64,000 nucleotides of DNA from UBA117 sp049975245. GTDB lineage: Archaea; Methanobacteriota; Methanobacteria; Methanobacteriales; Methanobacteriaceae. This document shows, piece by piece, positions 1 to 9,950 of this stretch (positions are counted from its first letter, which is position 1; the number at the start of each line of letters is the position of its first letter). Location of the stretch: positions 95,633 to 159,632 of the forward strand of contig JBNGDB010000003.1 of the NCBI GenBank assembly GCA_049975245.1, read 5' to 3'. Below the pieces are notes generated by a model. The model worked only from the letters and a program-made list of their open reading frames with translations, made no database searches and was not told the origin of the DNA. Made by a program: the position numbers and the translations under genes.

Positions 1-168
1 AGTTATTTCACAGACTGGTTTAGTAATATGACGTCTTCCAGGGGACATTGCAATAGCTAAAACTTCACTTCCACATTCTGCAAATGTTCCCCGCTGGGCA
101 ATTCCGCCTCCTTCGCCCATTCCCATCGTTTCTCTGCAGTCAACAACGTGTGTACACTTTCCAATCAT
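1..168 (-). CDS. mcrC: Methyl-coenzyme M reductase operon protein C (partial)
   Basis: Only the first 56 codons lie in the window; the rest runs off the left edge. The start reads MIGKCTHVVDC, followed by a Gly-rich GMGEGGGIAQRGTF segment and a conserved CG pair, the typical McrC beginning. McrC is encoded between mcrD and mcrG and, from work on the McrA activation complex, is a component needed for ATP-dependent reductive activation of MCR in the cytoplasm. The ATG at 166-168 overlaps the mcrD stop codon by 4 bases, so translation is probably coupled. mcrG and mcrA are expected just outside the window. Confidence 0.93.
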   Translation of the reverse strand, partial: MIGKCTHVVDCRETMGMGEGGGIAQRGTFAECGSEVLAIAMSPGRRHITKPVCEIT

Positions 169-608
169 TCTTCTGATTTCCTTTTTATTACTTTGGCTCT
201 TTCACTTAATCTGGCGTTTTGATCAGTTAGCCCTATCATCTCTTGAGGGATTTTTTCCAAGTCTTTTCCATATTTTAATTCGTCTGTTACTGTTTTCTGC
301 TTTCTAATGAATGTACCAATGTGTACATTAAAACCGAAAGGCAGATTTTCTTCACAAACTTCTCTAACTTCATCAATGGCCTCTTCTGTTTCGACTTCTA
401 TTAAAACTCTACCAGTTTGTACTTGTAAATCCACGTTTTCTCCCTTTACAATAATAGATCTTCGCTCAGAATTTTTTGTATCTGCATTAGAGAGTCTTGG
501 ACCGTGTATAACCATTCTTTTAACGTTTTCTATCTCTTCAAGATCATTTAGTAATTTTTCTGTAGTATCTGGATTTAATAGTCTATGTGGGAATATTTCT
601 ATGTCCAT
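165..608 (-). CDS. mcrD: Methyl-coenzyme M reductase operon protein D
   Basis: 147 residues, the usual McrD length, beginning MDIEIFPHRLLNPDTTEKLL, with the conserved VIHGPRL segment near residue 33 and a GFNVHIGTFIR stretch near 95. McrD binds MCR and is thought to act as an assembly or cofactor-loading factor rather than a subunit of the active enzyme. It lies 31 bases after mcrB and overlaps mcrC by 4 bases, in the canonical mcrBDCGA order. A G-run (TGGGGGC in the coding sense) about 12 bases before the ATG may serve as ribosome site. No anomalies seen. Confidence 0.95.
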   Translation of the reverse strand: MDIEIFPHRLLNPDTTEKLLNDLEEIENVKRMVIHGPRLSNADTKNSERRSIIVKGENVDLQVQTGRVLIEVETEEAIDEVREVCEENLPFGFNVHIGTFIRKQKTVTDELKYGKDLEKIPQEMIGLTDQNARLSERAKVIKRKSEE

Positions 609-639
609 TTGTTGTTAAGCCCCCAAAATGTGAGATTAT

Positions 640-1971
<1,332 letters not shown>

Positions 1972-2090
1972 TTTTTCCCTCCTAACTTTGTTCTGTACAC
2001 CAAAACCCTTCATAGAGTTTATTAAAAAATCGTTCACTCTTGGGGAAGATACTTTAACACTTTAATGGTATACGAAACTGCATTTACTTA

Positions 2091-2100
2091 CTTATATATT
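2091..2100 (-). promoter_or_regulatory. Probable TATA box of the mcr operon
   Basis: On the minus strand the sequence reads AATATATAAG, a good archaeal TATA box. A start point about 25 bases downstream (near 2068) would give a leader of roughly 95 nt before mcrB, which fits the long leaders typical of mcr transcripts. It faces the mmp10 promoter about 35 bases away. Assigned by eye. Confidence 0.55.
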
Positions 2101-2130
2101 ATTAAACTTTCTTCTTGATTTAATTAGAAA

Positions 2131-2140
2131 GATTTATATG
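2131..2140 (+). promoter_or_regulatory. Probable TATA box of mmp10
   Basis: The stretch GATTTATATG has a TTTATAT core. Predicted transcription start is near 2163, giving a leader of about 80-90 nt before the preferred start codon of mmp10. The two divergent TATA boxes (mcr and mmp10) lie within 50 bases of each other, so shared regulation is possible. Confidence 0.45.
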
Positions 2141-2252
2141 TTGGAAAATAGCAATTTTCTAGTAGAATAAAGTGGCTAATAATACTTTTTTTAACATAAT
2201 TAAGCCCAAAAAATCCAAAATTATTTATTTTATCATTATAGAAATGATTATT

Positions 2253-3512
2253 ATGCAAATTATAGCAGATGTAGGCGGAATTCCAGGTAAAGATTGTAGA
2301 GGTTTCTGTAAATATTGTTATTTCAGGAAAGTAAAAAGCATTGAACCATTAGGCTGTAAGAACTGCCTCAGAGGTAAGGTTGGATGTGAAAATTGTACTA
2401 CTGGAGTTACAGAAACAAAAAGCGAATTTATACATCCATCAATGGTTATTCACTCTGTCCAAACTTCACTTATGATAGGTAATTTTAGTGATAAAAATCT
2501 GAAAATAAATATAAGTGGAGGCGGAGATGTAAGCTGCTATCCTCATTTAAATGAGATAGTCTCAGCATTTTCACAATTTAATATTCCTATACATCTAGGA
2601 TACACCAGTGGTAAAGGCATAGATGACTCCAAATTAGCAGATGAATTAATTACAAAGGGTGTGGATGAAGTTACTTTTACCGTCTTTTCCACTAATCCTG
2701 AAAAAAGAAAGGAATGGATGGGAGATAAAAATGCTGATGAATCCCTTAAAGCTCTTAAAACATTCTGTGAAAACTGTGAAGTCCACGCTGCATCAGTAAT
2801 CATTCCTGGTGTAAATGATGGAGAAGACTTGTATGAAACTTGTGCTAATCTCGAATCTTGGGGTGCAAAAGCGTTTATTTTAATGAGATTTGCAAATTAT
2901 GAAAATCAAGGACTTATATTAGGTAATGAACCAATTATTAAAGGTGTGGAACCTCATACGCTTGAAGAATTCGAAAAGCTGGTAAAATCTATAAATAAAG
3001 AATTTAATTTTAGAGTTACAGGTACACCCTTATGTGACCCTGAAAATGATACTCCTTTTGCCATTTCAAAGAATAAAAATAAACATTATTTAGATATATT
3101 ATCTAAAGTAACCTCCGAAGCAACCATATTAAGCAGTAAAATAGCAACTCCTTATATTAATAAAATTATAAAAAATATTGAAGCTGAAGATATGGTTAAT
3201 GTTGTTGCAGTGGATAAAGACATAGGATGCCTAATTACTCAAAAAGACTTGGAAAATATTGATCTTAAAGAGATTAAAGAAACTGTTTTAATACCTGGAA
3301 GAGCTTTTGTACATGATAAAAAAGCTGAAGAAATATTAAGTAGAGATGGAATAGAAAGACTGGTGGCCAGAGGTCCGGATAAATTAAGTGTAGATGGCGA
3401 AATGAGTGGAACTCTTACACCGGAAGATGTTTTAAAAACTGAACTAATCGCTTTTCAAGATTTAATAGAAGCTATAAACTTCTTTGGTGTGAGAAAAAAA
3501 CCATCTGAATAA
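2253..3512 (+). CDS. mmp10: Methyl-coenzyme M reductase arginine methyltransferase Mmp10 (radical SAM)
   Basis: 419 residues from the chosen ATG. Starts MQIIADVGGIPGKDCRGFC; the CX3CX2C cluster (Cys15, Cys19, Cys22) and the following CKNC...GCENC cysteines are the signature of methanogenesis marker 10. Mmp10 is the cobalamin-dependent radical SAM enzyme that makes 5-(S)-methylarginine in McrA. The frame is open back to a GTG at 2172 and another ATG at 2244, but the 27 extra residues are hydrophobic/lysine-rich and not family-like. No clear ribosome site precedes any of the three. Divergent from mcrB, the operon of its own substrate protein; followed by a T8 run near 3550 that could end the transcript. 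Confidence 0.93.
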   Translation: MQIIADVGGIPGKDCRGFCKYCYFRKVKSIEPLGCKNCLRGKVGCENCTTGVTETKSEFIHPSMVIHSVQTSLMIGNFSDKNLKINISGGGDVSCYPHLNEIVSAFSQFNIPIHLGYTSGKGIDDSKLADELITKGVDEVTFTVFSTNPEKRKEWMGDKNADESLKALKTFCENCEVHAASVIIPGVNDGEDLYETCANLESWGAKAFILMRFANYENQGLILGNEPIIKGVEPHTLEEFEKLVKSINKEFNFRVTGTPLCDPENDTPFAISKNKNKHYLDILSKVTSEATILSSKIATPYINKIIKNIEAEDMVNVVAVDKDIGCLITQKDLENIDLKEIKETVLIPGRAFVHDKKAEEILSRDGIERLVARGPDKLSVDGEMSGTLTPEDVLKTELIAFQDLIEAINFFGVRKKPSE

Positions 3513-3594
3513 AATATTCTAATCTATATATATTATTTAACTATCATATTTTTTTTGAAAATAAGAGATTTCATATTTTTATGTAAGTGATAAT

Positions 3595-4920
3595 ATGGAA
3601 AAAAAATTAGAAATAACTGTTTTGACGCCAGAATTTTATAATTACGGTGCAATGCTAATTGCAGGGATTCTGAAAAATAAAGGATATGACGTTGAACTGC
3701 AAAAAGGGTTTGATCAAAAGGTTAATGCAGATATAATATTTATTAGTATTCATTCTACTATCCATCTTCTTAAATATCAAAAAGAAATTGAAAAAATAAA
3801 AGGATTTAAAATTGCAGGCGGCCCGGTGAGTCAATCCCCTGAACTTATTTTTAAGTTTTTACCGGTCGATATAGTTGTAATAGGTGAAGGCGAATCAACT
3901 GTGATTGATTTAATTCAAAACTTCGAAAAATATAAAGATAACAAAAGTTCTCTTAATGATATCAAAGGTATTGCCTTTAGAGAAAATGGGAAAATAAAAT
4001 TAACAGAACCCGCAGAACCTATAAATGTAAATGGACGACCGATTCCATTAATACCGGATGATATAGCATTTGAAGATATAAGAGGTGCTAATGTTTACAT
4101 AGAAACTCATAGAGGATGTCCTGGAAGCTGTGGTTTTTGTCAAGTACCTTATTTTTTCGGAAGGGATATTAGAAGCCGTCCCCTTGAAGATATAATTTTA
4201 GAAGTTAAAGAATTCCTAAATAAAGGAGCAAAAAGAATAGCTATTAGTGGAGGGACTGGTACACTTTATGGAAGTAAAAAATTCCGTGGTGTGGATGAAA
4301 ATGAATTCATTGAACTAATAAAACAGATCAGTAATTTAACGGGTCCTGAAAATCTTACTATTCCTGATATTCGGGTGGACATGATTAGTGATGATATCCT
4401 TGAAGCAGTTAAGAATTATACTAATGGTTGGATCTATTTTGGAATTGAATCAGGAAGTGAAAAGATTCTGAAAACCATGAAAAAAGGTATAGACACAGAT
4501 AAAATTAAGGAATCAGTTGAATCAGCCCGTAAACACGGTGTAAAGATAGCAGGATCATTTATAGTAGGTTATCCTAATGAAACCGAAGAAGATTTTCAGG
4601 CCACTTTAGATCTGGCAGATGAACTAATGTTAGACGACTATTTTGTAAGTATAGCTGAACCAATTCCCGGTACACCATTAGCCAAGGAAGTTAAAAAAAT
4701 TCCATTAGAAAAAAATCCGGTTTTTATAGATAGTGATGAATCCAAAAATCAAAAATTAAGTATTGCAGAGGAACGGGCTTTGAGGTTAATGGTAGATTCA
4801 TACATATTTCGCAGCGTTCCCCTCCCCATGAGCGACCAGCTTTTAAAAACGATTATGAACGAAGTTAAATCCCAAGGCAGACATATAAAAATTGTAACTA
4901 AAATGATAAAAAAATCCTGA
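3595..4920 (+). CDS. B12-binding domain/radical SAM protein
   Basis: 441 residues. The first ~130 residues form a B12-binding-like Rossmann fold (LTPEFYNYGAMLIAGILKNKGYDV, IAGGPVSQSPE, VVIGEGE), followed by a radical SAM core with CX3CX2C at Cys175, Cys179 and Cys182 (RGCPGSCGFCQVPYFFGR). Then come a GIESGSE motif and a TIM-barrel typical of the Elp3/MiaB-like branch. It resembles the MJ0865-type family of methanogens, whose reaction I do not know. It stands alone between mmp10 and a convergent MBL gene. The TATA-like AT stretch near 3525-3535 could be its promoter. Confidence 0.8.
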   Translation: MEKKLEITVLTPEFYNYGAMLIAGILKNKGYDVELQKGFDQKVNADIIFISIHSTIHLLKYQKEIEKIKGFKIAGGPVSQSPELIFKFLPVDIVVIGEGESTVIDLIQNFEKYKDNKSSLNDIKGIAFRENGKIKLTEPAEPINVNGRPIPLIPDDIAFEDIRGANVYIETHRGCPGSCGFCQVPYFFGRDIRSRPLEDIILEVKEFLNKGAKRIAISGGTGTLYGSKKFRGVDENEFIELIKQISNLTGPENLTIPDIRVDMISDDILEAVKNYTNGWIYFGIESGSEKILKTMKKGIDTDKIKESVESARKHGVKIAGSFIVGYPNETEEDFQATLDLADELMLDDYFVSIAEPIPGTPLAKEVKKIPLEKNPVFIDSDESKNQKLSIAEERALRLMVDSYIFRSVPLPMSDQLLKTIMNEVKSQGRHIKIVTKMIKKS

Positions 4921-4935
4921 AAATATGATAAAATA

Positions 4936-5589
4936 TTAGAATTTAAATAGAGAGCCTGCTTTACATTCGTGACTTGATTGAGGATATTGTCTTAATATCT
5001 CTTCTTTTTTAACTGTGCAGTGACAGGGTACAATAAAAGGTATATCATCTAATAATTTTAAATTTTGATTATCATGAAACCCGCCTATTATTGAATAAAT
5101 CTCTCCAAACGTTTTTGAAGATTCAATAATTACATCCAATCCAGGATGGGCACAACCAGTGACTATAACTAAACCTTTATCGGTTTCCAATAATAAAGAT
5201 TGTTCTTTTATGTTTTCCCCTAATTCACCTGTTGAATAAATATTTTCACATATTCTAATTGGTTTAGAAACTTCTATTACATTTGAATAACTTCTAAGCT
5301 CATTCTTAAGGTTATTGGAAAAGGATTTTCCAAGATAAATATCTGCTTTAACATTATTCATTATATGGGTTATTCCACCAGTATGATCCCAGTGGGCGTG
5401 AGATAAAACTATTTTATCTATCTCATCTAAATTAACACCGGCAACTCCTAAGTTATGTAAGAGAATATCACCATTCCATCCTGTGTCGAAAAGTACTTTA
5501 TTTTCAAGGTTGGTGATTAGGCAAGAAAAACCCCACCCTTTTTCATATCCTTCTAATGATAGATTATCGTATAGAATCTTAACTTCCAT
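4936..5589 (-). CDS. MBL-fold metallohydrolase, MJ0301/COG1237 type
   Basis: 217 residues with a complete metallo-beta-lactamase signature: HAHWDH at residues 64-69, then GCAHPG, GGFHD and a C-terminal PCHC. The family includes the methanogen enzyme making 7,8-dihydropterin-6-yl-methyl-4-(beta-D-ribofuranosyl)aminobenzene 5'-phosphate in methanopterin synthesis, but many members have unknown substrates. It begins 1 base after the upstream CDF transporter gene ends (ATG 5587-5589), so it is the last gene of the NifX/Mrp operon. I infer a role linked to that operon, or simple co-transcription. Confidence 0.75.
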   Translation of the reverse strand: MEVKILYDNLSLEGYEKGWGFSCLITNLENKVLFDTGWNGDILLHNLGVAGVNLDEIDKIVLSHAHWDHTGGITHIMNNVKADIYLGKSFSNNLKNELRSYSNVIEVSKPIRICENIYSTGELGENIKEQSLLLETDKGLVIVTGCAHPGLDVIIESSKTFGEIYSIIGGFHDNQNLKLLDDIPFIVPCHCTVKKEEILRQYPQSSHECKAGSLFKF

Positions 5590-5590
5590 T

Positions 5591-6805
5591 TTATCCCTTC
5601 ACTGCATTTAATACCATTTCCTTCAGATTTTTTCCCTCTGGAGTTTTAATTCTTATAAATTCCGTTGTTAAAACGTACATTGGACCTTCACCAACATCTT
5701 CAGAAACTAAAATATCAGTTTTTTCGTCATTTAAAAATTCTGCTGCTTTAATTCCTTTTTTTCGTTCGTATTTCTTACCAGGATTTTCTTTCACATAAAA
5801 ATCTGTAATTTTTCCCTTATATAAGTCTACAAATAATATATATGGAGTTTTACCAAAATGTTCGGAAAAATTAGAGTTTAAACCATTATCATCTTTGACC
5901 GGAACAGCAACGCGGAATCTTAGTTTTTCTTTTGGTTCAATTTTAATGGTTAAAGTGTCTAAATCATCAATTTCATCTTTAATCTGTTTCTCCAAATTAT
6001 GGGAAATCTCGCTGGCTTGTTCTACTGACAATTCTTTTAGGGTTTCCAGATGGAGATCTGCAAAAACAAAAGGACCAGATCTTCTAACTTTAATGTCATG
6101 AACGTTTTCAACTCCATCGACTTCCATTGAAAGATTTTTAATTTTTTTTACTTTCTCTGGATCTAAACAAGCGTCTAATAGAACTAGAATATCATTTTTT
6201 GCAAGTTTTAATCCCAGGTATATAATTAGAAATGCTACAAAAATTCCGGCCATGCCTTGTAATTGGGGATAGCCTATAACAGAAGTCAATATGCCCAAAA
6301 AGACTATTATTGAAGTAAAAACATCTATAAGGCTATGTTTACCATCATTCATCAGTGCTTTTGAACCTATTTCACTTCCCACTCGAGTTTTATATACTGA
6401 TAGTCCAAATGAAACAAAAACAGATAGAACTGCTGTTAATAAACTAATAAGTGGAATTCCTATTGTTGTGGGATTTAAAAAAGCATCATATGATTCTAAT
6501 CCTATTTCAAGTCCGGTTCCCATTATTATAATAGATATAATTAAGGATGTGAAACTTTCAATTTTATAATATCCATAGGGAAATTTCTGGTCTGGTTTTC
6601 TCTGTGAAAGTTTAAGCCCTAGATATACTGCAAAAGATGCAAATATATCTGAAAATGAGTGAACAGAATCTGCTATTAAAGCTACACTGCCAGATAGTAA
6701 CCCTACGGCTCCTTTTATAACTGCTAAAATTAAATTAGCTAAACTAGAGTACTTTGCAGCCTTTTGTCCTCTTTTTAATTTAATAGCCTTATTTTTATCT
6801 AACAT
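5591..6805 (-). CDS. Cation diffusion facilitator with C-terminal NifX-like domain
   Basis: 404 residues. Residues ~1-215 hold about six membrane segments and both CDF metal-site motifs, HSFSD (after ALIAD) and HSLID (after NDGK), so this is an inner-membrane divalent cation/proton antiporter. Residues ~215-295 form the usual cytoplasmic ferredoxin-like CDF domain. The last ~105 residues (FRVAVPVKDDNGLNSNFSEHFGKTPY onward) match the NifX/NifB-tail family (dinitrogenase iron-molybdenum cofactor domain). A CDF-NifX fusion is uncommon. It is co-directional with two free-standing NifX proteins upstream, so it probably couples metal transport to that system. Confidence 0.88.
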   Translation of the reverse strand: MLDKNKAIKLKRGQKAAKYSSLANLILAVIKGAVGLLSGSVALIADSVHSFSDIFASFAVYLGLKLSQRKPDQKFPYGYYKIESFTSLIISIIIMGTGLEIGLESYDAFLNPTTIGIPLISLLTAVLSVFVSFGLSVYKTRVGSEIGSKALMNDGKHSLIDVFTSIIVFLGILTSVIGYPQLQGMAGIFVAFLIIYLGLKLAKNDILVLLDACLDPEKVKKIKNLSMEVDGVENVHDIKVRRSGPFVFADLHLETLKELSVEQASEISHNLEKQIKDEIDDLDTLTIKIEPKEKLRFRVAVPVKDDNGLNSNFSEHFGKTPYILFVDLYKGKITDFYVKENPGKKYERKKGIKAAEFLNDEKTDILVSEDVGEGPMYVLTTEFIRIKTPEGKNLKEMVLNAVKG

Positions 6806-6849
6806 TCTACCATTTTTAATAAATCTATCAAAAAAATTTTAGATAACTA

Positions 6850-7734
6850 TCATACTAATATATTGTCTAGAATTTCAGTAAATATTTTTTCTAAACCTGG
6901 TTCATAAACCACTACAGGTTTCAAATTAACTAAAGAGTCCACAAATCTTTTATCGTAAGGTATCCTACCTAATACTGGTATTTTATTACTTTTAGAAAAA
7001 TCCTCTATACTACTTGTAAAATCTTCATTTATATCCCACCGGTTTATAACAATACTTGCAGGTATATCAAAATGATCTACTATTTCTAATGCTCTCTTCA
7101 AATCAGAAAATGCTACTGGAGTTGGTTCTGTTACCACTAAAACATAATCACTTCCCCTAATAGATGCAATTACTGGACATCCTATACCTGCTGCCGAATC
7201 AATTAACATTATATCTGCTTGAATATCCCTAGCGACTTCATCAGCCTTATCTTTTACGGCATTGACTACTTTGCCTGAACCAGATTCGCCTATATCTAAA
7301 TGTCCGGTAACTATAGGAAATCCATAATCAGTATACCCCACTCCAACTTTGGCATTTTCAACTTTTTTAAAATTTATGGCATTTTCAGGACAGGCCACTA
7401 TACACGCTCCACAACCTACACACAAAAATTCGTTTATTTCCGGCAGTCCCTGTTCTTGATCCCAGGAGATAGCAGAAAAATTACAGGCATTTACACAATC
7501 TTTAAGTCCTTTACATTTTTCAGGAACTAAATAAGCTTTCTCATTGGTTCGAATCCTTTCCCAAGAATCAAAATCTTGATCTTTAAGACCCATTACCAAA
7601 GCCAAATTTGGTGCATCTACATCACAATCTACAGCGACTATTTTATTATCTTTTCCAAGAATCACAGCAATTGATGCGGCAAGCGTACTTTTACCAACTC
7701 CTCCTTTTCCTGAAAGGATAGTGAGTGTCTTCAT
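6850..7734 (-). CDS. MinD/Mrp-type ATPase with inserted ferredoxin domain (degenerate first cluster)
   Basis: 294 residues starting MKTLTILSGKGGVGKST; the deviant Walker A lies at residues 8-17 and the switch region reads VDCDVDAPN. A two-cluster ferredoxin insert occupies ~70-120. The second motif is complete (C105, C108, C111, C115), but the first reads CKGLKDCVNAC, with Leu77 where a second cysteine is expected (C74, C80, C84 remain). The family (COG1149) occurs in anaerobes as a partner of a paralogue and of NifX proteins. The ATG overlaps the stop of the upstream paralogue (ATGA), so the two are translationally coupled and likely form a heterodimer. An in-frame upstream GTG is rejected. 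Confidence 0.9.
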   Translation of the reverse strand: MKTLTILSGKGGVGKSTLAASIAVILGKDNKIVAVDCDVDAPNLALVMGLKDQDFDSWERIRTNEKAYLVPEKCKGLKDCVNACNFSAISWDQEQGLPEINEFLCVGCGACIVACPENAINFKKVENAKVGVGYTDYGFPIVTGHLDIGESGSGKVVNAVKDKADEVARDIQADIMLIDSAAGIGCPVIASIRGSDYVLVVTEPTPVAFSDLKRALEIVDHFDIPASIVINRWDINEDFTSSIEDFSKSNKIPVLGRIPYDKRFVDSLVNLKPVVVYEPGLEKIFTEILDNILV

Positions 7735-8600
7735 TTGAGATCCTCCCACTTTTCAACAAATTCTTTAATTTTTGGATGTGAAACTGGAGCACCTTGTGAA
7801 TATTCTTTTAATATGGATTTTTCGTAAGGAATTTCAGCTACAATTTCGGCCCCATATCTCTTAGAAAGATCTTTTACCATGTTAGAATCGCCTATATTGG
7901 ATCGGTTTATAATAATTTTAGATTTAATTCCCATCTTCTCTAATAATAATAGAATCAATTCTAAATCATGGCAACCTAAAGGTGTAGGTTCTGTGACTGC
8001 CAATGCATAATTTACATCCATTAAAGCTGAAATTACATTACAGTGAGTTCCTGCAGCTGTGTCTATAATAATGTGGTCATATTGATCTTGAAAAGTTAAG
8101 GCATGTTCTTTAGTAGCGTTTACCACTAAAGAAGTAGCTTCACAGCCAATTTCTATTTCTCCAGATATTAGAATGAAGTTTTCTGCAATTTGTTTTCCTA
8201 CTTTTTTTTCATCCAAAACACCGTGATAAATAGAGCCTACTATCTGTGTATCTTTATGAATAGATTCAGATGGACATGTTAACATGCAAGCTCCACAACC
8301 ATTACATTGTGGTGGTATTAAAATAGGATAATTATCTTTAACATACACTATTGCGTTTTGTTTGCATATATTGGCGCATTTACCACATTTTATACAAGAT
8401 TTTTTGTCAAATTTAGGGAGAAAATTAGTTATATCTTTAATTTTTTCTCTTTTTATTGGGAGGATTATATGGTCATCAGGACATTCTACATCTGCATCAA
8501 CTAACATGACTTTATATTTATCAGTTAAGACCATTGATATGGCAGTTGCCATGGTAGATTTTCCTGTTCCTCCTTTACCACCGGTTATGGCAATCTTCAT
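7731..8600 (-). CDS. MinD/Mrp-type ATPase with inserted ferredoxin domain
   Basis: 289 residues from MKIAITGGKGGTGKST (Walker A at about 7-16). The ferredoxin insert has two complete [4Fe-4S] motifs: C69, C72, C75, C79 and C99, C102, C105, C109. After it come the VGSIYHGVL/GEIEIGCEAT region and the DTAAGTHCNV switch II. Paralogue of the next gene downstream, with which it overlaps by 4 bases. The open frame extends 25 codons upstream to 8675, but those residues are not family-like, so the ATG at 8598-8600 is used. Probable redox-linked, ATP-driven cluster or metal transfer protein in the cytoplasm. Confidence 0.9.
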   Translation of the reverse strand: MKIAITGGKGGTGKSTMATAISMVLTDKYKVMLVDADVECPDDHIILPIKREKIKDITNFLPKFDKKSCIKCGKCANICKQNAIVYVKDNYPILIPPQCNGCGACMLTCPSESIHKDTQIVGSIYHGVLDEKKVGKQIAENFILISGEIEIGCEATSLVVNATKEHALTFQDQYDHIIIDTAAGTHCNVISALMDVNYALAVTEPTPLGCHDLELILLLLEKMGIKSKIIINRSNIGDSNMVKDLSKRYGAEIVAEIPYEKSILKEYSQGAPVSHPKIKEFVEKWEDLK

Positions 8601-8640
8601 TAATTCAACACCGCTTCTTAATTTAAAAATTAAAATTTTA

Positions 8641-9039
8641 TTATCTTCTTTGGCCCATGCCTCTTCCCATTCCACGTCCTCGTTTCATGGCTTCAGGGCC
8701 TTGAATTTCTTCTAATTTTCCTTCCAAGAAGTATTCAACATTATGCTCCACTGAACCGGCTGCAATTTTATATACCTTTATTCCAAATTGCTTTAATACA
8801 TCGAATGCGTTTGGACCAACTGCGCCAGAAATGACAATATCAGCCTTTTCATTTGCTATAATTTCGGCCGCTTTGATTCCAGCCCCTCCAGATTGGGATA
8901 TTGCTGGATTTTCTAAAGGTTTAGAATCTTTTATTTCTCCATCTTCTACATTTACAAATACAAAGTAGGAACATCTGCCAAAAACTGGACTTACTTGTGC
9001 TCCTAAATTTTCACCAGTGGATGCAACTGCTATTTTCAT
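8641..9039 (-). CDS. NifX-like dinitrogenase iron-molybdenum cofactor family protein
   Basis: 132 residues with the NifX fold signature: MKIAVASTGENLGAQVSPVF then FGRCSYFVF, AGIKAAEIIANEKADIVISG and GPNAFDVLKQFGIKVY. This family includes NifX, the tail of NifB, MTH1175 and the Mo-Cu orange protein of Desulfovibrio. The protein ends in a Gly/Arg/Met tail (MKRGRGMGRGMG) also seen in NifX proteins next to MinD-ferredoxin ATPases. Its start overlaps the stop of the upstream Mrp gene by 4 bases. Likely a cluster- or metal-binding carrier; the metal is not readable from sequence. Confidence 0.9.
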   Translation of the reverse strand: MKIAVASTGENLGAQVSPVFGRCSYFVFVNVEDGEIKDSKPLENPAISQSGGAGIKAAEIIANEKADIVISGAVGPNAFDVLKQFGIKVYKIAAGSVEHNVEYFLEGKLEEIQGPEAMKRGRGMGRGMGQRR

Positions 9040-9887
9040 TTTTCTTCCTCCTTAAAAAAATCTTCTATCTTACTAAATATCTTTATGAATCCCTTTGAAA
9101 ATTCAGAATCAGGATCCTGTTTTAATACAGGTACTTCATTATCTATGGATTTAGAAACACTTAAATCTACAGCTAAACTACCTAAAAATGGAATATCCAT
9201 TTTTTCTGCTATTTTTTCCCCTTTATTTTCTCCGAAAATTGAAAATTTCTTATTACAATGAGGACACACAAATCCGGACATGTTCTCTAAAAGTCCTATT
9301 ACATTAATATTTAAGTGCTTTAACATATTTATACATTTTCTAACATCGTCCAAAGCCACAGATTGGGGAGTAGTTACAATAATTACCCCATCAAGTGATT
9401 GTATAGATTGTAAAATGGTCAAAGGTTCGTCTCCTGTCCCTGGCGGATTATCAATAATCAATACATCCAAATCTCCCCAATTTACATCAGACAAAAATTG
9501 TCTAATTGCTCCAGTTTTTTTGGGGCCTCTCCATATAATTGGTGAATCTTCGTCCGGCAACAAGAATTTAGTTGAGATAACTTCTAAACCGTCATCGCTT
9601 TTTATAGGTACTATTCCATCTTCATCAAATTTTAAAAAAGACTCTTTAATTCCCAACATATTAGGAACATTAGGGCCATGAAGATCAGCATCTAATATAC
9701 CTGTTTTATAACCTTTATTTGCAAAAGCCAAAGCTAAATTTACAGCTATTGTTGATTTACCCACTCCACCTTTACCACTCATAACAGCTATTTTGTGCTT
9801 AATGTTACCCATGGTTTTTGAAATCTTAATATCCTGTTCCATTAAAGCTAACTTCTGTTTCAAATCTTCTGATTCTTCTTTAGTCAT
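9036..9887 (-). CDS. Mrp/NBP35-family iron-sulfur cluster carrier ATPase
   Basis: 283 residues. Helical N-terminus (MTKEESEDLKQKLALMEQDI), then IAVMSGKGGVGKST at about 32-45, DADLHGPNVPNMLG, the NPPGTGD switch and the cluster-binding CPHC motif in GFVCPHCNKKFSIFGE near residue 210. The Mrp/ApbC/NBP35 family binds a bridging [4Fe-4S] cluster in a homodimer and transfers it to apoproteins. Sits between two NifX-like genes in the operon, overlapping the next gene by 4 bases, as in bacterial ORP-type operons. Confidence 0.92.
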   Translation of the reverse strand: MTKEESEDLKQKLALMEQDIKISKTMGNIKHKIAVMSGKGGVGKSTIAVNLALAFANKGYKTGILDADLHGPNVPNMLGIKESFLKFDEDGIVPIKSDDGLEVISTKFLLPDEDSPIIWRGPKKTGAIRQFLSDVNWGDLDVLIIDNPPGTGDEPLTILQSIQSLDGVIIVTTPQSVALDDVRKCINMLKHLNINVIGLLENMSGFVCPHCNKKFSIFGENKGEKIAEKMDIPFLGSLAVDLSVSKSIDNEVPVLKQDPDSEFSKGFIKIFSKIEDFFKEEEK

Positions 9888-9950
9888 ACTATATCAACTT
9901 TAATTAAAATAAATTATGAATAAATTCAATTATAAATTTAAAAATCAATT

